Positions 28,614 to 36,123 of a stretch of DNA of 64,000 nt are shown here, piece by piece. The stretch spans positions 1,240,001-1,304,000 of the forward strand of contig NZ_CP048659.1 of assembly GCF_015218165.1 (NCBI RefSeq), in the 5' to 3' direction. Within the stretch, counting starts at the first letter, position 1. Each line of letters starts with the position of its first letter. The stretch is from Acinetobacter piscicola. Lineage in GTDB: Bacteria > Pseudomonadota > Gammaproteobacteria > Pseudomonadales > Moraxellaceae. A model generated the notes under the pieces. It saw only the letters and a program-made list of their open reading frames with translations, searched no databases and had not been told where the DNA came from. Made by a program: the position numbers and the translations under genes.

Positions 28614-29404
28614 CAAATTTCCTCCCTTACTTCACCAACCAAATAAACACCAGTTAGTTGTCCGTGATCAATCCAAAACTGAATATCATCTAATCCAAAA
28701 ATTTCAGACAAAAGAATTTTTAGCTGATTTACATCTAACGATAATTGGCTTTTACGTGTCACAACTGTTGAAATTTGAGATTTCAATAAATCCGCAGCAG
28801 ATGGTAGATCTGATTCAACTTTGTTTAATTTAGGTTCTTTACATGGCACATATCGTTTTATGCCATCAGCAACTTCTTTAAGTTCAACATTGAAGTATTT
28901 CTTCTTGAATGACCAAAGTTGGCTGTCAAATTTTTTACGATCGCATTCCAAGATTTCAAGTGCTTCACCTAAAGTTACACCTTCAGGATGAAAGAGAAAC
29001 ATTTCTTCTATACGCTGTAAGAATGTTTTTTCAGGTTTGGTAACTGGTTCATTCAAAGTGGTAACTTTATCTACCGTATTCGTCACTGGTTCAGATTTTT
29101 CGGTAACTTTTTCTGTTGTATCGGTTACTGTCTCAACTTTTTTGGTAACTTTTTCCTGCGGCTTATTTACCAATTCAGGTTGAATTTTTTCTTTATTTGC
29201 CAAAAAAAATACACCATCTTCGCTTTTAAAATCTGTACCTAGCACAACCTCTTTTACAGTCTTAATGCTTAATTTACAAATAGTCATTAACTGTGAAATA
29301 GATAAGCCAAGTGGATCATCTTCTAAAGCTTTTGTAATTTTATCCTTAGCCTGTAAGAATGCCTGATTGTTATTAAAACGCCTTAATTCTGCTGCTGAGT
29401 TCAT
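28613..29404 (-). CDS. Phage protein of unknown function with repetitive Thr/Val/Glu linker
   Basis: 263 residues, family not recognised. The N-terminal part (SISQLMTICKLSIKTVKEVV) and a second part (LGEALEILECDRKKFDSQLW) look like winged-helix segments. Between them (about residues 80-130) is a repetitive linker of K/V/T/E/P units (VTKKVETVTDTTEKVTEK). Overlaps the next gene by ATGA. Confidence 0.6.
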   Translation of the reverse strand: MNSAAELRRFNNNQAFLQAKDKITKALEDDPLGLSISQLMTICKLSIKTVKEVVLGTDFKSEDGVFFLANKEKIQPELVNKPQEKVTKKVETVTDTTEKVTEKSEPVTNTVDKVTTLNEPVTKPEKTFLQRIEEMFLFHPEGVTLGEALEILECDRKKFDSQLWSFKKKYFNVELKEVADGIKRYVPCKEPKLNKVESDLPSAADLLKSQISTVVTRKSQLSLDVNQLKILLSEIFGLDDIQFWIDHGQLTGVYLVGEVREEI

Positions 29405-29405
29405 A

Positions 29406-29489
29406 TTACCAACTCCATATTTCGTACTGTATAACCAGTGAGCCGTTAATTACCAAAAATATTTCTAACCAAAAAATTAACCATTGCAT
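29406..29489 (-). CDS. 27-residue hydrophobic micro-protein
   Basis: ATG at 29489, preceded by AAGGAAG at 5 bases. The product is one hydrophobic stretch (WLIFWLEIFLVINGSLVIQY). The stop is one base before the ATG of the next gene (TAATATG), which suggests translational coupling. It may be only a leader peptide. Confidence 0.4.
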   Translation of the reverse strand: MQWLIFWLEIFLVINGSLVIQYEIWSW

Positions 29490-29507
29490 ACAACTTCCTT
29501 GTCTTGG

Positions 29508-29535
29508 TTGGCCACACTATTTTTAATGTGGCCAA
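29508..29535. repeat. Intergenic 9-bp perfect inverted repeat
   Basis: TTGGCCACA (29508-29516) and TGTGGCCAA (29527-29535) are exact reverse complements with a 10-base AT-rich loop. No T-run follows on the transcribed strand, so it may be an mRNA stem-loop inside the leftward operon. Confidence 0.5.
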
Positions 29536-29541
29536 ACGTGG

Positions 29542-29886
29542 TTAGCTTGCGGTTTCTGCACGAATTTCACGTGCAAAAAGTGCGTAGGCATCATCTTCGC
29601 CAAAGTGAATATCAATCAAGAAGAATCCATTTGGAGCGACCGGGTTCCATTTTGAAATATCACATTCATCCATCATCTTTTCCCAATCATCACTTGAAAC
29701 AGAGCTTTCCAAAAAGAAGACTACTGTCTCAATATTGAAATACCGAAGCATCTCATCCCAATCTTTCTTAGATATTGACTCTTCATCTACATGATGTTTG
29801 TCTAAATAAGCACAGTAATCAGGATGTGACCAAACGCCCATTTCATCACGAACAATTGCCGCAGGTTTTAATTGATTGATTCCCAT
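29542..29886 (-). CDS. Acidic phage protein, unknown
   Basis: 114 residues, no family recognised. Acidic and Trp-rich (KKDWDEMLRYFN, SDDWEKMMDECD). ATG 29886 is preferred over GTG 29889 because GAGG lies 7 bases before it. Confidence 0.6.
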   Translation of the reverse strand: MGINQLKPAAIVRDEMGVWSHPDYCAYLDKHHVDEESISKKDWDEMLRYFNIETVVFFLESSVSSDDWEKMMDECDISKWNPVAPNGFFLIDIHFGEDDAYALFAREIRAETAS

Positions 29887-29895
29887 CACACAACC

Positions 29896-30099
29896 TCAAC
29901 TTCTCAAATGTTCTTCAAATTCAGCACCTAAAGCCATAGCAAGAGCATTGCCATTTAACTCACTAGTGACCAGTCCATACTGTTTTTTAAAGCGGAAATT
30001 AAATGCTTTACCATCGGCTAAAATTTTTACCTTATATCCCAATTTTTCTAGCCAAAGTCGAAAGGCCAGAAGGTTTTTAGCTTTGACGACTGTTTTCAT
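29896..30099 (-). CDS. Small basic phage protein, unknown
   Basis: 67 residues. Its start overlaps the stop of the upstream gene (ATGA) and has no ribosome site of its own, so it is probably translated by coupling. KNLLAFRLWLEKLGYKVKIL followed by basic residues suggests nucleic-acid or protein contact; no function assigned. Confidence 0.6.
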   Translation of the reverse strand: MKTVVKAKNLLAFRLWLEKLGYKVKILADGKAFNFRFKKQYGLVTSELNGNALAMALGAEFEEHLRS

Positions 30100-31520
30100 T
30101 GTTGAGCATCTCCACTAGGTCCATTCTCTAACTCAAATCGACGTGCACGAATGTAGCCCATGAGTTTCGGCTGAATGTCTGGATGACGACTACCAACATC
30201 AATTTCTAGTGCATCTAACGTGGTAAGGTCGGGTGCATTTTGGATCTGCACCATCAATGATGGTGGTTGTTCAATAGGTTGAGCATCAACACTCAACTCG
30301 CTTAAGCGTTTATGAATTGCCTGTAATAAAGGTTGGCGTTGTTCAGCTGACCATTTATTTGTATATCGAACCAAAGCATTGGCTTCAGCAGGACTTTGTG
30401 CTTGACTTGCTCTATTGATTAAATCTGTAAGTTTTGTTTGGTATTCACGTTCAGCTTCTGCATTTGCTTCTTTGGCCAAAGCTTTTCTACGAAGTTCAAT
30501 ATGCCCATCCAGATGATTTTTGTGTGTAAATATCAACTTGGGATTATTATGAATCTCAGTCGTAATGGCATCCAATTCCTCAGCGCTCATTTGAAAAATT
30601 TTATACGTTAGTTCCTGTTTGATTTCAGCGCTTATGCGAGATTTTTCCTCATCACCACTTAGAGAAAAATTCTCATTTAGTTTGTCTTCTGAAATAGTTA
30701 CATTCTCTTGGCTTACAATCTCAATATTAGACTGAGGTGTATACGTTTTGGGATCTAACTCAAGTAATTTGTCTTCAGTTAGTTTGCACAAGTATTGATG
30801 TTGTTTACGCTCCAAATGACCATTGGCGAGAAATATTGGGCGCAATGAAAGCACTGCATCTGTCGTGGTGCAATTGGCAATTTGTGCGCTGAACTTTTCA
30901 ATTATTGCGTTCGCATCCGTCTCTACTGCATCAACATCTTCAACGGTGAAAGCAGGGTTACTTTTTGGTGTTGGTTCCGCTTCAACCACAGGCTCTTTGG
31001 CTTTACGTGTACGCTTTCTAATAGGCTTTTCTTCTGCAGTCTCAACAGGAATTGATTTATTAACTTCTGCGATCGTGCTTTCAATCGCAGCTGGAGCTTC
31101 AACTTCGATAGGATCTAATGAACCGCCGTTTAAAGTAATGAATGCACGTGCATGTGCAATAGCATCATCTGCAGTCTTGTGTAAAAGCTTTGATGCGATC
31201 AAACGTTTTAAATAATTAGCATTGTCAGTCGTGCTTAAAATTTCAATAGGACGATTTACATCTAAAAGATTAGGTGCGTAATGCATGGCAGAATTGATTA
31301 AATCATCTGCACCTTGGATACACTCAGGCACTTCTAGATCTAATTGGCCAATCGTCATAAAACGAGGCGCAAGACAAAACTCGTAATCAGCACCAAAGAA
31401 CACAGTAGCAGGGAATTGGCTCAACTCACCAAAGTCGAGCAGTTGCCCGACTGCACGACACAACACTGCTTGACCAGATGACATTGCTTCAAAAGCTTGT
31501 TTAGCGTTTAAAATATCCAT
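30096..31520 (-). CDS. Large phage early protein, unknown
   Basis: 474 residues. The first 120 residues are globular (GADYEFCLAPRFMTIGQLDLEVP). A basic stretch (KPIRKRTRKAKEP) near residue 165 and an acidic, helix-rich remainder with coiled-coil character (ALAKEANAEAEREYQTKL) follow. It is directly downstream of the Rad52-like gene, so a recombination or replication accessory role is possible, but no family is recognised. Confidence 0.6.
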   Translation of the reverse strand: MDILNAKQAFEAMSSGQAVLCRAVGQLLDFGELSQFPATVFFGADYEFCLAPRFMTIGQLDLEVPECIQGADDLINSAMHYAPNLLDVNRPIEILSTTDNANYLKRLIASKLLHKTADDAIAHARAFITLNGGSLDPIEVEAPAAIESTIAEVNKSIPVETAEEKPIRKRTRKAKEPVVEAEPTPKSNPAFTVEDVDAVETDANAIIEKFSAQIANCTTTDAVLSLRPIFLANGHLERKQHQYLCKLTEDKLLELDPKTYTPQSNIEIVSQENVTISEDKLNENFSLSGDEEKSRISAEIKQELTYKIFQMSAEELDAITTEIHNNPKLIFTHKNHLDGHIELRRKALAKEANAEAEREYQTKLTDLINRASQAQSPAEANALVRYTNKWSAEQRQPLLQAIHKRLSELSVDAQPIEQPPSLMVQIQNAPDLTTLDALEIDVGSRHPDIQPKLMGYIRARRFELENGPSGDAQQ

Positions 31521-31530
31521 TTGTTATCCC

Positions 31531-32325
31531 TCAGTGGTGCATTACTTGTTGTGGTGAGTTTTGATTTTGTTGGGTTTGTTTTGTTGGCCAACCCATTTGA
31601 TCTGCTCGAGCACGACAGGCATTATTAATATGTGTTTCATATTTTGTGCCTTTAAATGTCTTAGCAGCAGTGAGCAAAACACTTTTATCTTCAGTCTTTT
31701 GAATTGCAGCTAAGGCAGAGTTATAGATCTGTTGCTGTGTTCGAGTATCCTTGGGTTTTAGTGGGGTAGTTTGTTGTTGAACAGGCTGTTGCATGTTCTG
31801 GTTTTGTTGTTGATTAGATTGGTGTGAGCCTTGATTTTGCGACTGAGTAAGTATTTTGTCTGCTTGATAAGCATGGTCATACTCATATAAATATTTACTA
31901 CCATCGTAATTTCCAAGATATACATCGGCGGCTACACCCACGGCTTTAAATGCTACACCCAATGCATCAGTGACTGCTTTCTTGTAACCTTCATCACTAG
32001 CTTTTAATTGACCTTTAGCTATCTCAACAATTTCAGAACCACCAATACCCGAGAATTCTTCACCCCATGCACCTTCGAATTTAGTTTTAACAGCAACTTC
32101 TGCAAAACACATAATAGATCCATTGGGTGCAGCTTCAGACCAGGTACGCACAATTCGATATGTCCAACCATGACCTACAGGGCCAAATGCTTGAGTCATA
32201 GCCATTAATCGCCATTGTGGGTTAATATCAGATTTACCTTTAAGATAACCAAATTCAATTTTTTTCAGGAAGTTGCTAGGGGTTTGTTTAACATCATTCC
32301 AAATTTTAAGATTATTTGTTGTCAT
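31531..32325 (-). CDS. Rad52-like single-strand annealing protein
   Basis: 264 residues. The N-terminal part has GHGWTYRIVRTW, an acidic strand, SGIGGSEIVE and DEGYKKAVTDALGVAFKAVGVAADVYLGNYDGSKY, which follow the Rad52/Rad22 annealing-core pattern (GY..A.TDAL..A...G). The C-terminal part is a Gln/Asn-rich linker (NQGSHQSNQQQNQNMQQP) followed by a short helical tail. Predicted role is phage homologous recombination. An AGGGGG-rich ribosome site precedes ATG 32325. Confidence 0.65.
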   Translation of the reverse strand: MTTNNLKIWNDVKQTPSNFLKKIEFGYLKGKSDINPQWRLMAMTQAFGPVGHGWTYRIVRTWSEAAPNGSIMCFAEVAVKTKFEGAWGEEFSGIGGSEIVEIAKGQLKASDEGYKKAVTDALGVAFKAVGVAADVYLGNYDGSKYLYEYDHAYQADKILTQSQNQGSHQSNQQQNQNMQQPVQQQTTPLKPKDTRTQQQIYNSALAAIQKTEDKSVLLTAAKTFKGTKYETHINNACRARADQMGWPTKQTQQNQNSPQQVMHH

Positions 32326-32336
32326 GACCAGCCCCC

Positions 32337-32633
32337 TTAGTTATTGTATTTAGCATTGTTATAGGCAATGCGCTGATTCGCTGAGTAGCGTGTATCACGT
32401 TGGAAGCAAGGCTTACTTAACATGATTGCCAAAGCTTTACGTCTTTGAAAGTCACGCTCACGCGCTAATTCTTCTTGAACCCAAGGCAATTGATTGAGTT
32501 TTTCACGTAAAGCAGCATTGAGGTTTTCCAATGTAAGCAACCAACGCACATAGCTATGCTTTAGATCTGTAAGGGCAGTGCCACGGTATTTCCCGAAGTG
32601 AATCACTTCTTGAGATTGAGAGATTATTTCCAT
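32337..32633 (-). CDS. DUF3820/exonuclease-X-C-terminal-like small protein
   Basis: 98 residues. The start FGKYRGTALTDLKHSYVRWLL matches the short conserved module found in DUF3820 proteins and at the C-terminus of exodeoxyribonuclease X (GKYKG...YLRWLL). The catalytic nuclease part is not present. Likely part of the phage recombination set with the annealing protein. GGAG precedes the ATG. Confidence 0.6.
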   Translation of the reverse strand: MEIISQSQEVIHFGKYRGTALTDLKHSYVRWLLTLENLNAALREKLNQLPWVQEELARERDFQRRKALAIMLSKPCFQRDTRYSANQRIAYNNAKYNN

Positions 32634-33058
32634 AACATGCTCTCCAATTTATTCATAGCAGCAAGATCTAAGGCATCTTGAATAAGAAAAGTTTTAATTC
32701 TCCCGCCAAAAAAGAACTCCTTCCTAACCCCAATACCATCACGAATAAAACCATGCTTATCCTTTTCATCCAAGACTTCGCACTCAGTTAAAAAGCAAAC
32801 CCCCATCACACTTTTGTATAGTTCTTCAAATTGATCCAAGGGCATAAAGTAACAAAATCCACCAATGCGAGAACCACTACTTGAACGTAGAGCTATTAAA
32901 TCTGAGGCATCACACTCGTATTCAGGAAAACTTAAAATATGAAAACAGTTTTCACAAAAACGAAGTAAAACAACATTGTCGGATTGAAAGTTAGCGATAT
33001 TTTTCGAGCAAATTTTTATCCAATTAGGGTTGAAAACTAGTTTGTCGAAGTTAGTCAT
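32624..33058 (-). CDS. Phage protein, unknown, with cysteine pairs
   Basis: 144 residues. It has RFCENCFHILSFPEYECD, a possible metal-binding cysteine set. The start is preceded by a perfect Shine-Dalgarno GGAGGTGA at 4 bases and overlaps the previous stop (ATGA). Function unknown. Confidence 0.6.
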   Translation of the reverse strand: MTNFDKLVFNPNWIKICSKNIANFQSDNVVLLRFCENCFHILSFPEYECDASDLIALRSSSGSRIGGFCYFMPLDQFEELYKSVMGVCFLTECEVLDEKDKHGFIRDGIGVRKEFFFGGRIKTFLIQDALDLAAMNKLESMLWK

Positions 33059-33522
33059 CAGATCACCTCCACCAAATGATTTTTTTCAATAAAACCCACG
33101 AGCACGTTATTAAAGTTGCGGTGGTCGATCTGGTCGGTGAAGTCGCGATATGGATTGCCTTTTTCATCAAAGACTTTGATTTCGCCGAGTTCTTTAATTT
33201 CTACAGCTGTGAAGTCACAACCTGGTACGCCGTTGCTGTCTTTATGTGCTTCATAGCTAAAAGGGAACTTCACAGTAAAGTCATCAAGTTGGATAACCGC
33301 ATAGCCTGTGCTCATTGATGTGATTTCAACAGTTTGCACAGCATAAGTAGAAGGGATGTATTCAGATGCTAAAGGCGGTTTGTATTCAGTTGCCTTAGGC
33401 TCATGAATGAAAGCAGCTACACCCGTAGTGATTAGAGCACTGAGCGCAAATACTTGAAAAAAGCGCTTTGGCTGTACACTGTGTGTAACAGTGGGGTTGA
33501 TGGAATTTAGTTTTGCATTCAT
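33058..33522 (-). CDS. Single-pass membrane protein, first gene of the leftward early operon
   Basis: 154 residues from ATG 33522 (a longer frame to 33621 would start inside the promoter). One membrane segment (FFQVFALSALITTGVAAFI, about residues 20-38) with a short cytoplasmic N-terminus, then a predicted exported domain of about 115 residues. It is the first product of the PL-like promoter, a position often used for immediate-early host-takeover or exclusion proteins. No family recognised. Confidence 0.6.
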   Translation of the reverse strand: MNAKLNSINPTVTHSVQPKRFFQVFALSALITTGVAAFIHEPKATEYKPPLASEYIPSTYAVQTVEITSMSTGYAVIQLDDFTVKFPFSYEAHKDSNGVPGCDFTAVEIKELGEIKVFDEKGNPYRDFTDQIDHRNFNNVLVGFIEKNHLVEVI

Positions 33523-33542
33523 ACTAATCTCACTCTTTGAGT

Positions 33543-33575
33543 AAAAGTCCCGTCGGTCGAATGTCAGGGACTTTT
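33543..33575. other. Leader hairpin between PL-like promoter and first gene
   Basis: AAAAGTCCC (33543-33551) pairs with GGGACTTTT (33567-33575) around a 15-base loop. On the plus strand seven T residues follow, so it can terminate rightward transcripts. In the leftward transcript it is in the 5' leader and may attenuate or act as an antitermination site. Confidence 0.55.
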
Positions 33576-33593
33576 TTTGTTTGTGTGAGATAA

Positions 33594-33621
33594 ATACTAC
33601 TTTAAGTAGAAAAATTGTCAA
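33594..33621 (-). promoter_or_regulatory. Leftward early promoter (PL-like)
   Basis: On the minus strand a perfect -35 TTGACA (33621-33616) and a -10 TAGTAT (33599-33594) are separated by 16 bases. The operator palindrome lies in the spacer and -10. It would drive 33522 down to 28347. Confidence 0.65.
33597..33609. promoter_or_regulatory. Operator CTACTTTAAGTAG, left site 1
   Basis: 13-bp palindrome with a single central base, overlapping the spacer and -10 of the PL-like promoter. Exact copies occur at 33642 (central base opposite) and 35160. Confidence 0.65.
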
Positions 33622-33641
33622 TAGAAAATAGAAAAATAATT

Positions 33642-33654
33642 CTACTTAAAGTAG
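33642..33654. promoter_or_regulatory. Operator CTACTTAAAGTAG, left site 2
   Basis: Same palindrome as at 33597 with centre-to-centre spacing of 45 bases; it lies about 20 bases upstream of the PL -35. Confidence 0.65.
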
Positions 33655-33723
33655 CTTATTTTTCTTGGGGCAAAATAAAACCCACTAAAGTGGGTGAATG
33701 GATTTTGAAATATTTTCTATTAT

Positions 33724-34374
33724 TTATTGAGGATACTTAATTCTATGTTGTATAGCCATTTGATTTAGTACGTCTATCATATATTTTCCATTCATTCTTG
33801 CAATATGAGCAGCTTTTTTATCTTGCGATGCTATCCCACTAGGCTCAATAATGAGACTCGATAACACGCCACAACCTTGTTTTACTTCAACAGCAAAACC
33901 CACATGTTCTGCTTTGGAGTTTTCACCAACACCAACCAATAGAGTTGCACCCATATTCTTTAGTAAATATGGGTCATCATAAGCATTAAAGTATACGGAT
34001 GATGTTTTAACATCCTGTTTATTGAGCCATAATTCTGCTTCATCAAGTGCATTAAAGGCTTGATGTGATTTTGTTTTTAGTTTTTTAGGAAATATTTGTG
34101 GGTATGTGTATGATAAAACCCAAAACCATAAACACAATGCAAAAACATAAGTGAATTCAAAATTTCCTGTAATCACTTGATAAGGGAATACACCAATAAT
34201 CATGATGACTGATATTACAAATAAAAACATTAACCATAAATGCCTAAGAGGGCTGAGTTTTGTATTTTGTTGTGGTAATTCTGATTGGGTTGGTGTATTC
34301 AATAATCTAACACCACATCCACTACAAAATTTAGCATCATTACTATTTGGTTGACCACATTGATTGCAGTACAT
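33724..34374 (-). CDS. Zinc-ribbon membrane protein in rex-like position
   Basis: 216 residues from ATG 34374. The N-terminus is a zinc ribbon (CNQCG and CSGCG, about residues 3-24). Two close hydrophobic segments follow (WLMFLFVISVIMIIGVF and FEFTYVFALCLWFWVLSYTY), then a soluble C-terminal domain of about 110 residues with EPSGIASQDKKAAHIARMNG. It lies between the repressor gene and the left operators and is read with the repressor, so it should be expressed in the lysogen. This is the place of rexAB in lambda. Superinfection exclusion or another lysogenic-conversion role is inferred from position only. Confidence 0.65.
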   Translation of the reverse strand: MYCNQCGQPNSNDAKFCSGCGVRLLNTPTQSELPQQNTKLSPLRHLWLMFLFVISVIMIIGVFPYQVITGNFEFTYVFALCLWFWVLSYTYPQIFPKKLKTKSHQAFNALDEAELWLNKQDVKTSSVYFNAYDDPYLLKNMGATLLVGVGENSKAEHVGFAVEVKQGCGVLSSLIIEPSGIASQDKKAAHIARMNGKYMIDVLNQMAIQHRIKYPQ

Positions 34375-34389
34375 TTTTATTCTCAACTA

Positions 34390-35097
34390 TTAACTTTTTC
34401 TAACTCTTTTTGGACGAGAACCACCTAAAGGTCTAAAAGCATCAATCACCAATCCCACCAACTCCATACCATCTTCAAATTCAATAATGTTGGGTTGAAA
34501 GTTTGGATTAAGTGCTTGTAAATATTTACGATCATCACTCTCAATGACTAATTTTTTAAAAGTTGCATCCGTATTATTTCTGATAACAATTAAATCCCCT
34601 GAAATCAAATCACATACCTGAAATGCAGGATTTACTAAAATAAAATCACCTTCCATATAGGTAGGATAATTACTAATCCCAACCACTTTTAAATAAAAAC
34701 AACCATCAGGATCATCAGTACTTAACGGTGGCAACCATTCAGAAATTTCTAAGGGATTAATAGACTCTACTGATGTCATTGATCCAGCCTGAACCCAAGA
34801 TAAAACAGGAATTAATTTTGAAGTTATAGGTACAACATTGTTATCAAGAGTTGAACCATGGTCTAAATAACCAATATCTACAGAAAATATATCTGCTAGC
34901 TCTTTCAGTTTTTCTTCACGGGGCTTAGCTGTGCCCAATGTATAGCGTCGTGCCATTTCATAAGTAACGTTAATAGCATCTTTGAGTTGATTAACTGATG
35001 TTATTGGAGAGCCAACAGCTTCCATCAATTGCTTCAACCTATTTGCAAACTCTATGTGTTTAGCATCTTTCACTTTTTTTGGCTCAATTTCTACCAT
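34390..35097 (-). CDS. Prophage repressor, HTH plus S24 (LexA-like) peptidase
   Basis: 235 residues. N-terminal helix-turn-helix (FANRLKQLMEAVGS, VNQLKDAINVTYEMARRYTLG). The C-terminal part is an S24 self-cleaving domain: probable Ala-Gly cleavage site in WVQAGSMTS, nucleophilic Ser in VVGISNYPTYMEGDFILVNP and catalytic Lys in DATFKKL. Such repressors are inactivated after RecA activation. The start at 35097 is chosen because longer frames (ATG 35187, TTG 35331) would cross the operators. A CTACC/GGTAG palindrome (35091-35103) overlaps this start codon. Confidence 0.85.
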   Translation of the reverse strand: MVEIEPKKVKDAKHIEFANRLKQLMEAVGSPITSVNQLKDAINVTYEMARRYTLGTAKPREEKLKELADIFSVDIGYLDHGSTLDNNVVPITSKLIPVLSWVQAGSMTSVESINPLEISEWLPPLSTDDPDGCFYLKVVGISNYPTYMEGDFILVNPAFQVCDLISGDLIVIRNNTDATFKKLVIESDDRKYLQALNPNFQPNIIEFEDGMELVGLVIDAFRPLGGSRPKRVRKS

Positions 35098-35124
35098 CGG
35101 TAGAAGTTTACTATCAAATTCTAG

Positions 35125-35154
35125 TTGCACCAATTCTATTTTAGGTAGTATATT
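35125..35154 (+). promoter_or_regulatory. Rightward early promoter (PR-like)
   Basis: TTGCAC (35125-35130) and TATATT (35149-35154) with an 18-base spacer that contains an operator variant. It would drive the Cro-like gene and the rightward early operon. Confidence 0.5.
35136..35148. promoter_or_regulatory. Operator variant CTATTTTAGGTAG, right site 1
   Basis: Differs from the perfect palindrome at two positions, one in each half-site (C to T, A to G), and lies in the spacer of the PR-like promoter, mirroring the left layout. Confidence 0.5.
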
Positions 35155-35159
35155 ATGTT

Positions 35160-35172
35160 CTACTTTAAGTAG
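35160..35172. promoter_or_regulatory. Operator CTACTTTAAGTAG, right site 2
   Basis: Exact copy of the left site 1 palindrome, at the expected transcription start of the PR-like promoter and 17 bases before the Cro-like start codon. Confidence 0.65.
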
Positions 35173-35188
35173 TTTTGACGGTGTCATT

Positions 35189-35425
35189 ATGTTATCCCCA
35201 CATGAGGCTTTTGATAAAGCTGTGCGATTTGCAGGTTCCTCAGCTGCCCTTGCAAGAGGTATCGGTTTAACTCCCTGGGCAGTTTCAAAATGGAATATTG
35301 AAAAAATTCCAGAAGACCGATGTGAGGACATTGAAAAATTTACTAAAGGTCAAGTCAAAGCTGAAGAATTACGTCCAGACATTAACTGGAAATATGTTCG
35401 CCAATCTAGAACAAAGACCACATGA
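35189..35425 (+). CDS. YdaS/Cro-like regulator
   Basis: 78 residues from ATG 35189. It has the YdaS/Cro-type pattern AFDKAVRFAGSSAALARGIG, TPWAVSKWN, IPEDRCEDIEKFTKGQV and ELRPDINWKY. It is the first gene to the right of the operators and divergent from the repressor, so it is the likely lytic switch partner. The ribosome site is weak. Confidence 0.8.
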   Translation: MLSPHEAFDKAVRFAGSSAALARGIGLTPWAVSKWNIEKIPEDRCEDIEKFTKGQVKAEELRPDINWKYVRQSRTKTT

Positions 35426-35440
35426 AAATGAGGAAATCTT

Positions 35441-35773
35441 ATGGAAACAAAAATAATGTTTGTATTCAGCAAAAAACTGTTGGCACCCATGTCAACACGT
35501 GTACCGCTGGAAGTCCAAGAGATCATTGATACTTTGGCTGAAAACCAAGGTAGTGATCGTGCGAAATGGTTAAGAGATGCCATAGATAAAAAGATCGAAC
35601 TGGAGACAGGTCGATCATCATCTGAACACTTCGAAAAATCAAAGAATACAACGTCTACGAGTGTATTCAAGAATGTATGCAGAAATTTAAAAAGTTTTTG
35701 GCAGGCATTAAAAAAGCCCGACGTTGCAGGTCGAGCTTCTAGTACGGCAATTCATAATCATTCAGGAAAATGA
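35441..35773 (+). CDS. Ribbon-helix-helix-like phage protein
   Basis: 110 residues. STRVPLEVQEIIDTLAENQG followed by SDRAKWLRDAIDKKIELE reads as a ribbon-helix-helix DNA-binding motif; the C-terminal 50 residues are low complexity and basic. GAGG 8 bases before ATG 35441. The 3' part of the gene contains a terminator-like hairpin for the opposite strand, so the C-terminus may not be under strong selection. Confidence 0.6.
   Translation: METKIMFVFSKKLLAPMSTRVPLEVQEIIDTLAENQGSDRAKWLRDAIDKKIELETGRSSSEHFEKSKNTTSTSVFKNVCRNLKSFWQALKKPDVAGRASSTAIHNHSGK
35711..35738 (-). terminator. Antisense terminator-like hairpin inside the RHH gene
   Basis: AAGCCCGAC (35714-35722) pairs with GTCGAGCTT (35730-35738) with one mismatch; reading the minus strand, six T residues follow. 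It could stop antisense transcripts before they reach the switch region. Confidence 0.5.
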
Positions 35774-35775
35774 AC

Positions 35776-36123
35776 ATGAGTAATTTAACAGAACATAAGT
35801 GCGCTGGCAAATGTCCAGAATTTAAAGGGGAACAGTGCAGACACTGTTTAATTATGGCGAATCCGCCGGAATTAGAATCAACCGAAAGTGATTTCTTGGT
35901 TGGTGATGCTGTGGTTTTAGACATAACAGTATTAAGTGCAACACTAAAACCTTTTGAGGGAATTTATAACGTCCTCGAGGTTTACGAAAATACAGTTTGT
36001 GTGCTCATTGAATTAGGGACATTAACTTTAAATAAAAAGTTTGTCCGCCAAGCCACCGTCGCCGAACTCCACGCCAACCGCCGTTTAACCGAAGCTGAAC
36101 ATGCTTTAGCGGAGGTGTCATGA
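35776..36123 (+). CDS. Phage protein with N-terminal cysteine cluster, unknown
   Basis: 115 residues. Start region HKCAGKCPEFKGEQCRHC has four cysteines that could bind zinc; the rest is beta-rich (VGDAVVLDITVLSATLKPFE). ATG 35776 is preferred, 8 bases after AGGA; ATG 35770 is possible. Confidence 0.6.
   Translation: MSNLTEHKCAGKCPEFKGEQCRHCLIMANPPELESTESDFLVGDAVVLDITVLSATLKPFEGIYNVLEVYENTVCVLIELGTLTLNKKFVRQATVAELHANRRLTEAEHALAEVS

Noticed and set aside
30823..31215. 130-residue plus-strand ORF
   Set aside because: It is antisense to the 30096-31520 gene, has a low-complexity Ser/Ala composition caused by the opposite strand and lacks a ribosome site.
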